DNA of 64,000 nt from Toxonevra muliebris (Eukaryota; Arthropoda; Insecta; Diptera; Pallopteridae): contig OY829328.1 in the NCBI GenBank assembly GCA_963691655.1, positions 84,882,400 through 84,946,399 of the forward strand. The letters are read 5' to 3'. A program made the translations under genes and the position numbers. Each line of letters opens with the position of its first letter. Position 1 is the first letter of the stretch. The notes beneath the pieces were generated by a model. The model was not told where the DNA came from. It searched no databases and worked only from the letters and a program-made list of their open reading frames with translations. Shown here piece after piece: positions 36,317 to 48,218 of this stretch.

Positions 36317-39300
36317 TTTTTAAATAAATTTTTTGTCCGAACGCTAAAATAGTTTACTCAGCAAAAACGCAAAAAAAAAAGCGCGGATGTTATTGCGGCT
36401 TTTCAATCTATTACATTTATTCTATTACGTTTACTCCACACGTCTGAGCAGAGTTGCATTCAAATAAATTTACTTTTCCAATACTTAAGTTCATCATATG
36501 AAAACCAAAGTTAAAAACAAATAACAACAAAGCGACGGCGACGGCAGCGGCAGTGTCAATTAAAAATATATCAATTGTCCAATGCTGATATACACATTTG
36601 CTGCCATTGTATACAAAATATAGCGTAGTGGTGACTGTTTGTTTTGCCTATGCTTTATTGTAATTTTTCTTTTATTCAGAATCGTTTGTTTGTTAAATTA
36701 AAAAAGTCTTCAAAAAATTTATAAAGGCTTTAACATTAAACGAAAAAATAATTATAAAAATTTTATAATTTTTTTGTGTGAAGTTGCCTACAATGCAAAC
36801 AACCTTTGAAAACAGTAGCTACAACTACATACTCAAATGCCACGAAACATAAGAGAACGTAATAGCAATTATATTCTCGCACAAGTTTGATAAGCGCCTC
36901 GTCATCTATGGTAGTTCAATATAAAAAATATATCGTTAATTACAAATTCGTTTGTTTATTTTAACTTCAAATGTCAACAGATTAACAAGACAGAACGGGA
37001 CCTAATGTAAAAATCCAAAATCTACGGACCTTTTCGTTCCCTTCATGTTACGTACATTGTAACTATTTGTAGGAGTTAGCCATTTGTCAGAGCGATACGC
37101 GACATTACGCTCCGCTTCAATGACATTCGATAACGTTACGTCTAATAAAGTTGGATCAAGTGGCTCCAAAATAAAAGCTGCCTATGCTTTATTGTAATTT
37201 GGGGTTTATGAGCGTAAACAGAATGAAACCCCAAATATAGCGGTTTCCACGGGCTACAATTTTTCAGTCTTGGTAAGCTTGTTAGCGAGCTTTAAGACCA
37301 ATTTGTGATGATTGAGACCTGAGACTGGATTTCCGAACTTTGAGTTTTCAGATGCACTCTGAAAATTGTGTAAACTTGCCTAATAATGAGAAGTTGTTGG
37401 GAACAATACGGAGGTACATAGTTTGTAAGATCTTTGGTCTGTGAGCTATATGTGGTGGAAAGAGTATTTTTCCATGTACTATATAGATAATTCCGAATGG
37501 GACACCTTGATATTTTTCGCACTTGGAACAGTTTGATCATGTTCTTTATTAGAACAGTGACTTATTACGTCAAGGCATCTTACGCGGTCGAAACCTAGCC
37601 TATTTGAATAATATATGTATTGCCAAAACAACCTCTGATTGTTCAGGTTAATGGAATCTATTGTGCAATATTGCAATAAGAATCGAACCGCCAAACTCAT
37701 ACTATCTGCTATAGTATGAGTGTGGCGGTGGTAATGAAAAGAACCTTTGCATAAAAATTGGATGGATTTTTGCAAAAAAAATCAGATTAAACATTATAAA
37801 AACATTTACTTAAAAAAACTTTACATTTAAGTACGTACTTACTTTACAAAAGTTACAGAAAAAACGATGGCGTTACAAATTACTCAAACTTATTGTTTTT
37901 TTCTTTAGTTTGCATGTCTGAAAAGTAATAAGTATACTTCCATTTTTTTGTTTTGTTTTGATTTTTTACGATAGTAAAAAAATGTAATTCAAAGCTGCAC
38001 TTTTGCAATTACGCCCGCCCTTTTATATGGCATTAAGTGCAAATAAAAGGAAGGTATGAAACACATTTTATGGTTGAGAAAACAATAAACAAAAAAGGAA
38101 ATAAAAAAGAAAACATAAATAAAAGTGCTTGAAAGGGTATACACAAAAAATGAAAACGCTTGAAATTAAAACAAAGAATTTTATTTTTTTCTAGTTTTTA
38201 ATCACTTATTTTTTTTTTATTATTTTATTATAATTAAATTTCAACGTTGAAGTAATTTCCAATTTTGGATTCACGTTAAACATGAATTTTTTTGTTTCTT
38301 GGGAATTAACGCTTATAAAAATGAAAGATAAAAAAAGAAAAAAAAAAAAAAAGTACCGCAAAAAATAAATAAAATCGACAACAGGTTTGTCGTCCCCATA
38401 ACGTCATCAATACTTTTAAATATGCATATTTGTTAGTTTCGTTTTAACCTTAATTAAAAACAGGCTTAGAATAAAGCTTCAATTACTACAGTAGGATAAG
38501 ACCTTACAAAATTTTAGTTACTCTTTTTTTTAAGGAATAAGCGGCCAAAAACTTTTAGACAATACAAATTTATGTGTTTGTGTTGTTTTTCTTTTGGTAC
38601 ACGGTGTACATTTTCGAAAAATAAAATAAATTGAATAAAATTTGCCTCTTTAAATAATGAAACGCATCAATTAATTTATCGAAAAATATATAAACTATTG
38701 GAAAAACACAAATGAATAAACATAAGGAAATTAAAAATTTAGTACTTTGATTTATGTATTTGAAAACAGAAAACGTGCCCTAAATCTACCAGAACCAAAA
38801 TTAATGTAGTTCAAACTACATAAACAAATATTTGCATATCATTTTGTTTTTGAGTTTTGTTAAAGAAAACGCGATTTTCAATCACAAGTACTCAAAAACA
38901 AGCCTACATGCTTTCAGTTTGGAATGTGTTGGAAATTGATCAAGTCCATTGAAACAGACGCAATTGATCATTGAAGGTTACATAAAATTACATCAAATGA
39001 TTATTCTTATTTTATGGCACAACAGCCTATGAAAAGCCTAGACGTAACTTTTCGCATCTATTCATATTGTGTAAGTTATATTTGGTCATGAATGGAAGGG
39101 ACCTGCAGTTTTACGCCGAATCCGTATACAGTACATATAACTGTATACCATTTCTATTCAAAACGACAACATCTGAGCAATCAGTCTCGGATTATTCGAT
39201 ATTATGTATAATCGAATTTTCACTGCTATTTTAAGTTACATTGATTGCTTGATTTGATACCACACACAACACAAAGAAAATATACAATAACAAAAAAATA

Positions 39301-39626
39301 AAAATGGTATTTAAAATATTTATTCTATTTATATTTTTACATTTTAAAAATATTTGTTTATCAATTAAATATCAATAAATGTTTATTTTGTTTTTATTAA
39401 AAATATTTCTAACATTTGTTTTAAAAACAAAATGTTCCAACACTAAAACTACAAACGCAAAACAATATTTGTAAAAGAACTTGGTTAAATTTTGAAGATT
39501 ATGATATTTTCATAACATTATAAGCCAAAATTTCCCATAATTAACAGTAAACCCTATTAATCATCGGCTGCAGTCCACAATTATAACATTGCCACATCCA
39601 AATTTGTATTATTTAAACCTTTAGGT
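36317..39626. other. intergenic DNA upstream of RPA2
   Basis: Bases 36,317-36,560 are the likely RPA2 promoter side. No TATA box or DRE (TATCGATA) was seen there. A 21-base segment at 36,649-36,669 (GCCTATGC...GTAATTT) recurs at 37,180-37,200. Minus open frames at 37,292-37,775 have no recognisable domain. Confidence 0.5.
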
Positions 39627-39650
39627 ACTAAGTCACCGAAGTGACTTAGT
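39627..39650. repeat. perfect 10-bp hairpin with CGAA loop
   Basis: ACTAAGTCAC and GTGACTTAGT flank the four bases CGAA. It lies 40 bases from the tRNA-like sequence that follows and may be part of the same element. No T-run directly follows on the plus strand, so there is no case for a terminator. Confidence 0.7.
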
Positions 39651-39689
39651 TTATTACAACAATTCATTCGGACATTTTTTAAAGTAATT

Positions 39690-39765
39690 ACTCCCCGACT
39701 GGAAATCGAACCTGAGGAAGATGAGGTTCCAGCTCACCACTCACCCAATAGGCCAAAGAGATGTC
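39690..39765 (-). mobile_element. degenerate tRNA-like sequence, probable SINE remnant
   Basis: Read on the minus strand, a box A-like TTGGGTGAGTGG is followed, about 35 bases on, by a box B-like GGTTCGATTTCC. The anticodon-arm region pairs only partly and no full acceptor stem is seen. Most likely a pol III-derived repeat head rather than a tRNA gene. It differs from the modules of the SINE at 1.7 kb. Confidence 0.5.
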
Positions 39766-40046
39766 GACATATTTCTTGAACATTTGGGTAAGATGGCTGG
39801 CGCAGTTGCTCACTGTCAATCATAAAAGCAAGCGTGAAATCAATTCAAAGCATTGTTTGGACATACACGATTTTTTGGGACTTCGACAAATTATATTATT
39901 ACCCAAGATCTAACAAAATTAGAACATCGTTGGATATGTAATCAAGGCTTAGCATGTCATTAAAATATTCCGCTCAAATATTTTAAGTATATAAATTAAA
40001 AACAAAGAAAGTAAAATTATTTTTTAAAAGTTTACATTGACAAGCA

Positions 40047-41953
40047 CTACGCCTGCAAAACAACAACCATACCCGGTGACACCGTCGTATTGTTACCCGT
40101 CGTTGTTGTGGTCGTCGTGGAACTGCTGCCATGCCCAGTCATCTGCACATGCGTATGCAAGATATCTACATTATCGAAAAGCACAGAGCAACCGCCGCAT
40201 TTAAATTTCGGTTGCGTATTATTCGCATGTTTGCGATCGGAATGCGAGCGCAGCGTAATTGGAGTGGAAAATGACTTGCGACAATTGTCTACACCACATA
40301 AATATGAACGTTGCTGATGCGATTGTCGATGACGATACAGTATCGCTTTCGATTTGAACGGCCGGCTGCATATGTTGCAGGTGGGTGTACGCGATGCCGA
40401 TTGATGTGTCTTCATGTGCATCTTCAACATGCCGGGTCCTTTAAAACTCTTGAAGCATATTTCGCATTGTGGTTGTTTCTTACAATTGGCGCGTATCCAA
40501 TTCGAATGCAGATGCATATGATTCTGCAGTCCCTTGAATTGTTTGAACTCCTGACGGCACAGGTTACACACATAGCGTCCTGAGCCTAGAGAGGTTGTCT
40601 GTTGACTGATAAATTCAGCAATGAATTTTGAATCAATTTCAAAATCGTCATCACCAGCGGAGGCAATTGACGATGCTGTAGCGGCAAGTTGACGTGAATT
40701 GAACAATGCTTTTGAACAATTTTTCCGTACTTTCCTTGCTGGTTGAGTTTTATGACTTGTTACAGCGACACCGACACCATTACCATCACAGATTGTTTGA
40801 TTGAATTCCAATGTGCTAGACGTTCCAGATGTATTTAAATCACCACCACAAGCTGCTTGAAATACTTCGCTAACATCGGCCTCAACTAATGCATCATCGT
40901 CATCATCCGCTTCCATTACAGTATATTGTAATTGCTCATCATCATGTTGCACACAATCACCAACTAAATGCTGTTGACTTACATCTTCATCTTCACTAAT
41001 GAATTCGGCACTTGCATCCATTACATGCATTACACCGCCGCTACCGTCATCTTCGAGCATTTCCTCTTCCATGTGTATCTCTTCGATGATATCATCGTCT
41101 TCATCGTGCAGTAAATGCTGTTGACTTTCATCGCTCATGTGATGATGCAGTTGATGGTGGTGATGCTGCTGCTGATGATGGTGCTGGTGATGCGGGTGGG
41201 AAGTTGTCGTTACTGTAATATCTTCTAGATATTCCAATTCTTGTGTTTCACTTTGTGATATATTATCATCGTCCACGCCGATTACTTCGTGCCTTGGTGT
41301 TGCAAGAAGTTGCTGATGTTGCAGCTGTTCTTCTTCTACAACGATTGTTTCACAGATTTGTTCAGAATCATCATCTTCTTCTTCGTTATCATCATCAATA
41401 AGATGTTGTTCACTTTGTTCCATTAAGGTCTCTTCATCAATAATGCTGCCATCATCGGTGGTGGTTGTGACAATGACATTGCCGCCACCTATCGTACGCT
41501 GTGGAACCAATTGAACTAGCTGTAATGTTTGTTGCCCGTTCGGCTGCTGTATGAGTTGCAGAGTTTGACCGCTAGTCGTCTGTATGAGTTGTGGTGTGAA
41601 TTGCTGTTGCTGATGGTGCTGCTGAACGGTTTGTACAGGCTGCGTCGTTGTTGTTGTCGTTGCCGTTCCATTCGTGTTGATAATTTGAGCAATCTGAGGC
41701 GGTCCAGCGTGTGTGACAATTTGTGCTGTCGTTATGATTTGCCCATTCGGCAGCACAATTTGTTGTGGCATTGCAGTTGTTGCTGGTATAATTTGTGTTT
41801 GCTGTTGTTGTAATTGTGTGGTATTGTGCTGCTGCTGTTGACGTGGCATAGTATTCACCGAATGAATTGCTATGGGTTCGGGAAGTGTAATTTGCTGTTG
41901 CTGCTGAACTTGTACCTGCTGCTGCTGCTGTTGTTGTTGTAGTAGTAACTGTT

Positions 41954-41985
<32 letters not shown>

Positions 41986-42545
41986 TGTTGTTGTTGCGCT
42001 TGCTGCTGTTGTTGCTGTTGCAACAATTGCTGTTTTTTATTTTGACGTTGAGCTTTACGTGTTGCTGGTGATTTCTTCTTGCTCTGTAAAATTTGCTGCT
42101 GTTGTTGTTGTTGCTGCTGCTGTTGTTGTAGTAATTGCTGCTGCTGCTCTTGTTGTTGTTGCTGCTGCTGCTGTTGTTGCTGCAACTGTTTCTCTAACAT
42201 TTTCTGTTGCTTTTGCAAAAGTTTGGTTTGATTTGGTGTCTCAATTTTTATCTCTTGCGGCGTTGGTTCCTCAATAACAACACGCACCGTCAAACTTTTG
42301 ATATATTCACGTAATTCTTTATCGCTACGTTCCACTAGAGTTTTGAAAGCGTGACACCGCGATACCGCATGCACGCATTGCACACAAATCTTATCGGGCC
42401 AACCTTCAGTATTTTCTATCGTTACGCTTGCGCATTCCATCAACATTTCAGCAACTTTCTCGCTAAAGAGTGGGCGCATATCTTTACGCTCGGAAATACA
42501 AACGCGGCAAATTTTATCTAATTCATAGACTTTTTTACGCTCCAT
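40047..42545 (-). CDS. ZAD and C2H2 zinc-finger protein with polyglutamine tracts (832 aa)
   Basis: This is a probable nuclear DNA-binding transcription factor. The N terminus is a ZAD (zinc-finger-associated domain), a mostly insect dimerisation module, with zinc ligands at C13, C16, C54 and C57 (CRVC and CVQC). Residues of about 115-240 are dominated by glutamine tracts encoded by mixed CAA/CAG. A long Gln/Thr/Val-rich segment and acidic clusters with a His-rich run (about 380-560) suggest activation-type disordered regions. Five C2H2 fingers sit at about 660-680, 694-716, 723-745, 750-774 and 782-805, with a long linker after the first. A Thr-rich tail ends the protein. The coding region is a single exon and the start gives the ZAD directly. 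An acceptor at 42,632-42,633, 86 bases upstream of the ATG, implies a spliced 5' UTR. Many ZAD genes exist, so I give no symbol. Confidence 0.92.
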
Positions 42546-42630
42546 ACTTATTGTTACTATAGTTGCTATTAGGGCGAGATTCTATGGAAAATTGAGTTGT
42601 GGTTTCTACTGTATGCTAATTCGTATTATT

Positions 42631-44721
42631 GCTAAGAAAACAAACGAAATAATTTCAATTATTAATGAAAGACAAATTTGTTTTAATTTAAACTTTGAAA
42701 TGCAATGGAAAGTTTGGAATCAATGTTGATACAGATACATGTGTACAATATATTTACATACATTAAGGAAGCTAAATATTGAAATCAGAATTGTAAATTC
42801 GGTAGTCTAAGACCTTCTAGACACCAAAGCCTTGGGGACGAATACAATAGGAACGTTGAGGCATACAGATCATAATTGGAAGCTACAATTTAGTTTAACC
42901 TGATCATCAAGTCAACGAAAGAGGCGCTAGGTTATAGGCAAGTGATATGCAATAATATATAAACCGATTTGAAAATGAAAACTAATAAAATAGAATTTTA
43001 TTTTTTGTTTGTTTTATAAAACTGCCAAATGGGATTATTGTTATTGTTGATTGTGGTTATCACCCAACCACAACAAAAACGATGACGGCAAACAAAAATT
43101 CACAACCACAATTTAAGTGGGACAATAAATTGTTTAAATTATGAATGAAAGCATGTGCCGAAGAGAATGAAAAAGTATTGAAAAAAAAAAATCTCACAAC
43201 AAAGATAATTTTCAAATTTAAAATGTAAATAAATATACAAACGGTATTTATTTATTTAAATTATAGTTCATGTGGAAACAACACACAAAAAAATAAAAAT
43301 AAATTAAAATTGCCTATTAAGAACTAGATAAATCACGTTTTCTCATAGTGTAGGGGAAAGAATTAGAAAGTGAGAAAAATCATACATTCACGTGGCCTTT
43401 GAATTGACATTTAGTTGGGCAATCAGTCATGTTATGTAAAAATTAAGAATAAAATGACTAGAAAACGTGAATTATGACGCGAGCAATATATTTAAAAGGG
43501 AATCAATTGTGGGGATGAGCAAAGAATGAAAATGGATTTAAGAAAATACCCGCAGAAAATAAAACATGATAGCAGGTGTCCGCATTAGGAAAATTCATTC
43601 ATACATTAAATGCCTAAGCAAGCACAAATTAAACGCATTTGATTTTAAATGAAAATTCGAAAAATTTTGAAGCACCAACATGCGCAGTAACGAAATTTGG
43701 GGGTTTTGGGGTATGAGCGAAACACGCGAATTGTTTTTATTTTGGGGAGAGCGCAACTTTGAAAATGAGTGTTTGTTTTAATTTAAGCAAAAGATAATCG
43801 CGCTGAGATAATAGAAATGAGAACATAAGAGAAACGAACTTTTTTATTTTATTTATTTTGTTTGATATTTTTTGTATGGCAAGCCATTCATAAACCAATA
43901 AAGAGAAATTTTATAAAAAGCAGGTACAATATAGAATTATTTGGGAAAGTAGAGAAAATAAATTTAAAAAACATATTTGAAGGCAACATGTTGCAGCAAT
44001 ATAATAACGTTGCAAACCTCCAAAGTTTTGAAAGCAAGGAAATAATTATTTGAATAACTAGGCAATTATTTTTGATTAACCACTAGTCAAATTCATCTAC
44101 GAATACTCCAAAAATTATATTTCATAGAATTTATTTGTTTATTTTTTCGCATTATTTGATTTTCAAATTCAAAACAAGATATTAATAAATTAAAAACAAA
44201 AAAAATATCGCTGAAAATCAACACTGAATAGTTGAACTAGTGGCAGTGGCCCGAGACAAATCTACTTACGTAAGTAGAAAAGAGATGCATTACATACGTG
44301 ACGCAACGGGTGCGGGCGGTATGAGAAGACACAAATGGGAACAAACACAGTGCCAACGCACTTAATTAAAGTAAAATACATTCATTTCACATTCACACAC
44401 TCACACAATTCAATATAGGAAATGAAATCAAACGAAAACGAGACAAAACGTACAGCGAAATATGGATATCAAGAAATGCTGCGAAAATAATGTATGCGTG
44501 AGAAAGAGATAAAAATTCCTGATTTTTCTGTAGTGAAATTGAAACTTTTTTCTTATCGCATAAAAAAACTTTTTGCTATTTTTAAAAATATAGCGCACAA
44601 AATATACATTAATACACAAAAGAGATTATTTTGCACAATATAACGAACTTTCTATTGCATTTTAAATATTTAAAACAAATACAAAAAGAATTATAATGCC
44701 ATGAAGAGAAAGCAACTTACC
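42631..44721 (-). other. predicted 5' UTR intron of the ZAD gene
   Basis: On the minus strand a good acceptor (polypyrimidine then CTTAG) ends at 42,632, and a good donor GTAAGTT begins at 44,720. An upstream non-coding exon ending at 44,721 would splice to the exon beginning at 42,631, skipping a 2.1-kb intron with no coding signal. A second donor GTAAGTTT at 46,426 could be an alternative first exon. This is inferred from splice-site quality only. Confidence 0.45.
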
Positions 44722-45554
44722 AGCAGGCCACAAATTGTGTTTCGAAGTAGTTAATAATTATGAATTTTTTTTTAAAACGTCAAGCATTCTACGCCAAGAT
44801 GACTGCGTTTGGAATTTTCCTTTTTTCTTTAATGATTTTGCAACGCACACAGTAATATTCGTATTTTTTTACTAAAAATTCTTGTTCCGAATTTGGCGAG
44901 ATATCGAAAGTTTGATTTTTCAAAACAAATCACAACCGTTACAAACAAATTGTGCAAAAAAAAAAAACGAAATAACTAGATTTTTATTTGTGCTAATTTT
45001 GTGTGATTTCAGTGGAGAAAAATGTTGGAATTTTTGCTTCTGCATTTGATAAATTGCGGCAGCTCACAAAATTTTGTACGTCCTTCTGTCTTCTTCTGTC
45101 GTCGGCGATTCACAATGGCTGCCGTTGTTCAACAATGTGCGGTTTGTTCGTTCGTTCGTGCACTTCGTGGAAAAAAGACGATTCGATACGACAACGACGA
45201 CAACTACATTTTATTCATTTGGTGGTTATGTTGTAGCTGTGCTGTAGTGTGTAGTGTTGCTGTCGCTTGTTGTTTTGGTTTTGTTTTTTAGCGATTTTAC
45301 CATGTGTGTGAGCGAAAAAGCGCTTAAATGCACACATCGCGTTGCATTTCATTTACACAAGTCTTATCTGCTGAGTGGCAGATTTTAAGCTGAACTCAAG
45401 CAAATGCATTGTTGCTAGGCATGCCAGAATAATTTTATAGGTACTGCCAGACATAATAAATAAGTTGAACAATAAATGCACAAATTTAAAGTACGATTGA
45501 AAATGAAAAGGGAGGAAATCAAACGAGGTCATATCAACTCATTCACAATTCTTA
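44722..45554. other. probable promoter and first-exon region of the ZAD gene
   Basis: The base composition is less AT-rich at about 45,040-45,290, with ACGAC/GTCG-rich sequence typical of fly 5' leader DNA. Plus-strand open frames here have no recognisable domain. No TATA box was identified. Confidence 0.35.
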
Positions 45555-45674
45555 TGCCTGGTTTTCGCTATGTCAAATTTAATTAAATTTGTCAACATGT
45601 TAACATGTTGGCAAATTCATATAGAAAGTTCTCCCTTTTTCTTTGACATGGAATATGACGGTGAAAATCAGGCA
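45555..45674. mobile_element. 120-bp Harbinger/Tourist-like MITE with TTA duplication
   Basis: The ends TGCCTGGTTTTCGC and (reverse complement of the right end) TGCCTGATTTTCACC form inverted repeats of about 25 bases with TGTCAAA-like inner arms. TTA flanks both sides (45,552-45,554 and 45,675-45,677), the 3-bp target preference of PIF/Harbinger elements. A palindromic CAACATGTTAACATGTTGG lies within. It has no coding capacity. Confidence 0.7.
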
Positions 45675-45677
45675 TTA

Positions 45678-47575
45678 AGGTCTAATTATAACAACGTCAC
45701 ATAGCGTCTCGACTAACTATAATTTATAGCAATGTTCATGTTCATGTCAGAGCAGCTTATGGCTGTCCAAATATTAAGATGGCAAATTATGCTTAGACAT
45801 TTTATTTTACAAAATGCTTTGAACAGTAAGCAATAAATATGCGTCTTTTCAAATCAATTCTTTTTTTTTTTCTTTTATAATTTCATAAACATTAATATTC
45901 TCGATATATATTTATGAACTTAATTATTTCGCTTCTGTTAAGTTTAATTTGACCCATTTTTAAATACACAAACGTCAACATCGAATGAAATTTAAAATTA
46001 ATGTCAGGGTTGATAGCACCAGTACTGTCTTGGCAAAATGTTGGGTTTTTTGATATGACATTAACGTAAGGTGTGCCGACTAAATATTTTTAATGGTAAG
46101 ATAGGAAAACTATCATGAGTAATAGCTAGTCGAGACACTATGTTAAGTTTCTAGACGAGACCAAAAACTGTAAAAGACTAAAAAAATTTGTTTCTTATAT
46201 ACATGTTTTTATCTCAACATGTTTTTTGTATACTTTTAATGTGTTCTACAAAAAATATCCTCTTGCTAAGATTTCGTCGTAGTCAAAAAACTTTAATTTT
46301 TGTTTTTGCTTAAAGTTTATTTCCATTTTGTTTTTGTTGCACACTTTTCTACTTAAAAGTGCAAATTATGTTGCTCTAAATCTTTTTACAAATATTTATT
46401 ATTGTGTATAACCCTTGTAAACTTACCTTAAAAAAATTTGTATTTGGCAGTCCTGCACCAGTTGTAGTATGAAAAATACGCACAATCTTGAACGGTAGGC
46501 GGGAGAGAATTAAAAGAAACCACACACTATAGCTATTTCACTCACTGAAGCTTTTTATCATATTTCTTCTTTTGCTCGCTCAATTGATTTTTCTCCACAT
46601 TAACTTTTTTTCTTACAAATGAAAAATAAAAAAAATTGCACTTAAACAAAAAGAGAAATTCGCACTGTTTTAAAGCACAGCAATTACAAGATAAGTAATA
46701 TAATTATTTTTAATGATGACCGTGTGATTGGGTGTTTTTTCTAATAGGGATAATTTTAAAACGCGAAATATTTTCGTGTTGTTTTTTCCTTCATAAATTT
46801 TGTCTGTCCGTCACATTCAACACTGAGGGAATCCGTCCGATACGAAACGAAACGTGAGAAAATGTGAATTGGAAATATGCAACACACAAGAATTTGAAAT
46901 ATGAGTGCAAAGCTCCTGCCGCCTGTAAAGCAAAAGTTAAAAGGGAGGGAGCTGAAGCTAGTTGCAGTTTGTCAAATTAAAACAGAAATTAATAGAAGTG
47001 GGAGCGAGAAAGAGAGCGAGTGGAAAGGCAGTGGCATGTGGGAGGAATATTGCTGTTTCGTGAATTAACCCATTGTTCGAGTAACTCTAAGACAGAACCA
47101 CTAAACACCATATAGTTCCAACGATTTTTTCTACTTGCTTAGTATTTATTATTGCCCTTTTAATTCGTTCTTTACTATAAGTTCTCCTAGCCATTTTGTT
47201 TTCGAAATCAATTAATTAGTATGTTTTGAAAAAAGTCTGTATTTAACCTAAAAATTTAGGAATTTTGCTTTATATAGCATTATGAGCATCTGTCAGTTTT
47301 TTATTCCACCAAGGAGGCTGAAATATATCCTTTGTTTTCGTAACAGAAATGGTAATATGAAAAGCTTTTAATGAAATTGATGAAAGCTTCTGAATTTGCC
47401 TTTAATTATTTCAAAACCACAAAAAAGTGTCAGTTTCTCCAATGTAAGTTCAAAAAATAGAAGTAATCACACGTTATTTTTAGAAATATCAGATGTAGGT
47501 TAGAGTGGCTGTCTAGAGGCACACTTAGGCCTGAGGGGCTCATTGGGATACTACATAGTTGGACCTGACATAGTT
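45678..47575. other. intergenic DNA between the ZAD gene and the membrane-protein gene
   Basis: No coding exon supported. The minus-strand donor at 46,426 and the less AT-rich stretch at about 46,800-47,050 may belong to an alternative ZAD-gene promoter. Confidence 0.4.
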
Positions 47576-47680
47576 GGACCTAAAGTTTAACGCCGGTGTG
47601 GCAATTTGTCATTGGGTGGTTTTGCCATTACTTACCAAGATGTGTACTTGGACACTTTTTTATAATTCTCATACACTTCA
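47576..47680 (-). mobile_element. truncated copy of the SINE middle segment
   Basis: The reverse complement matches 1781-1901 of the complete SINE: GAAGTG.ATGAGAATTATAA, then GTACA..TTGGT, TAATGGCAAAACCA, ATTGCCACA, CGGCGTTAAACT and AGGTCC. A deletion removes part of the CATAGCCGTTCGGAAT region. Both tRNA-like modules are absent. Beyond the AGGTCC end lies a short duplicated CATAGTTGGACCT. Confidence 0.85.
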
Positions 47681-48108
47681 CTTAGAAAAAGAAGGAAAAT
47701 GATAAAAATTTATCCGGGGAGTCCATTTCGGGAATATTTAGAAAAAGGCATCAGCTGAGCTCAATTCTTTAACAATATCTTCATACATATTTTTTTTATT
47801 TTGCTGTCCAAAAGTTTAGAAGGTCTGCTTTTCTTTTATAATATTTAACAATGTAAAAATTTCTGTTCTTTGCAATTTATTTTCTTGTTTTCCATTCTAA
47901 TTTTAATAAATTAAAAAATAATTGAATATATCACTCAAACTTTTGAAACAAAAACGGAAAAACATAAAGCGATTTAAATGTTTATAAAAACAAAAATACC
48001 ATGAGGAATAGCACTTTTTCGTGCTTTACAGCGTTGCCAACATGAATATCAGTACTGATTCGATCATATTTTTAAATGAAGATACAAACTTTTCAAATAA
48101 TAAAAATA

Positions 48109-48114
48109 TTTATT
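48109..48114 (-). promoter_or_regulatory. candidate polyadenylation signal AATAAA
   Basis: AATAAA on the minus strand about 105 bases after the stop codon of the membrane-protein gene. Position and motif fit, but the surroundings are AT-rich. Confidence 0.5.
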
Positions 48115-48218
48115 GAATTTATTAACATCGAAATATCTAAAAAAAAAAGTAATAAATAAAACATTTTTAACAATACTTTCAACAGGTAACTACTTCTTTT
48201 CGTAATTGTATGTAGTTT

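Noticed and set aside
41529..42277. Val/Ala/Leu-rich plus-strand frames
   Set aside because: Antisense shadows of the CAA/CAG glutamine tracts of the ZAD gene.
45003..45291. Two overlapping plus-strand open frames
   Set aside because: No recognisable domain. The region is better explained as the 5' leader/promoter of the minus-strand ZAD gene.
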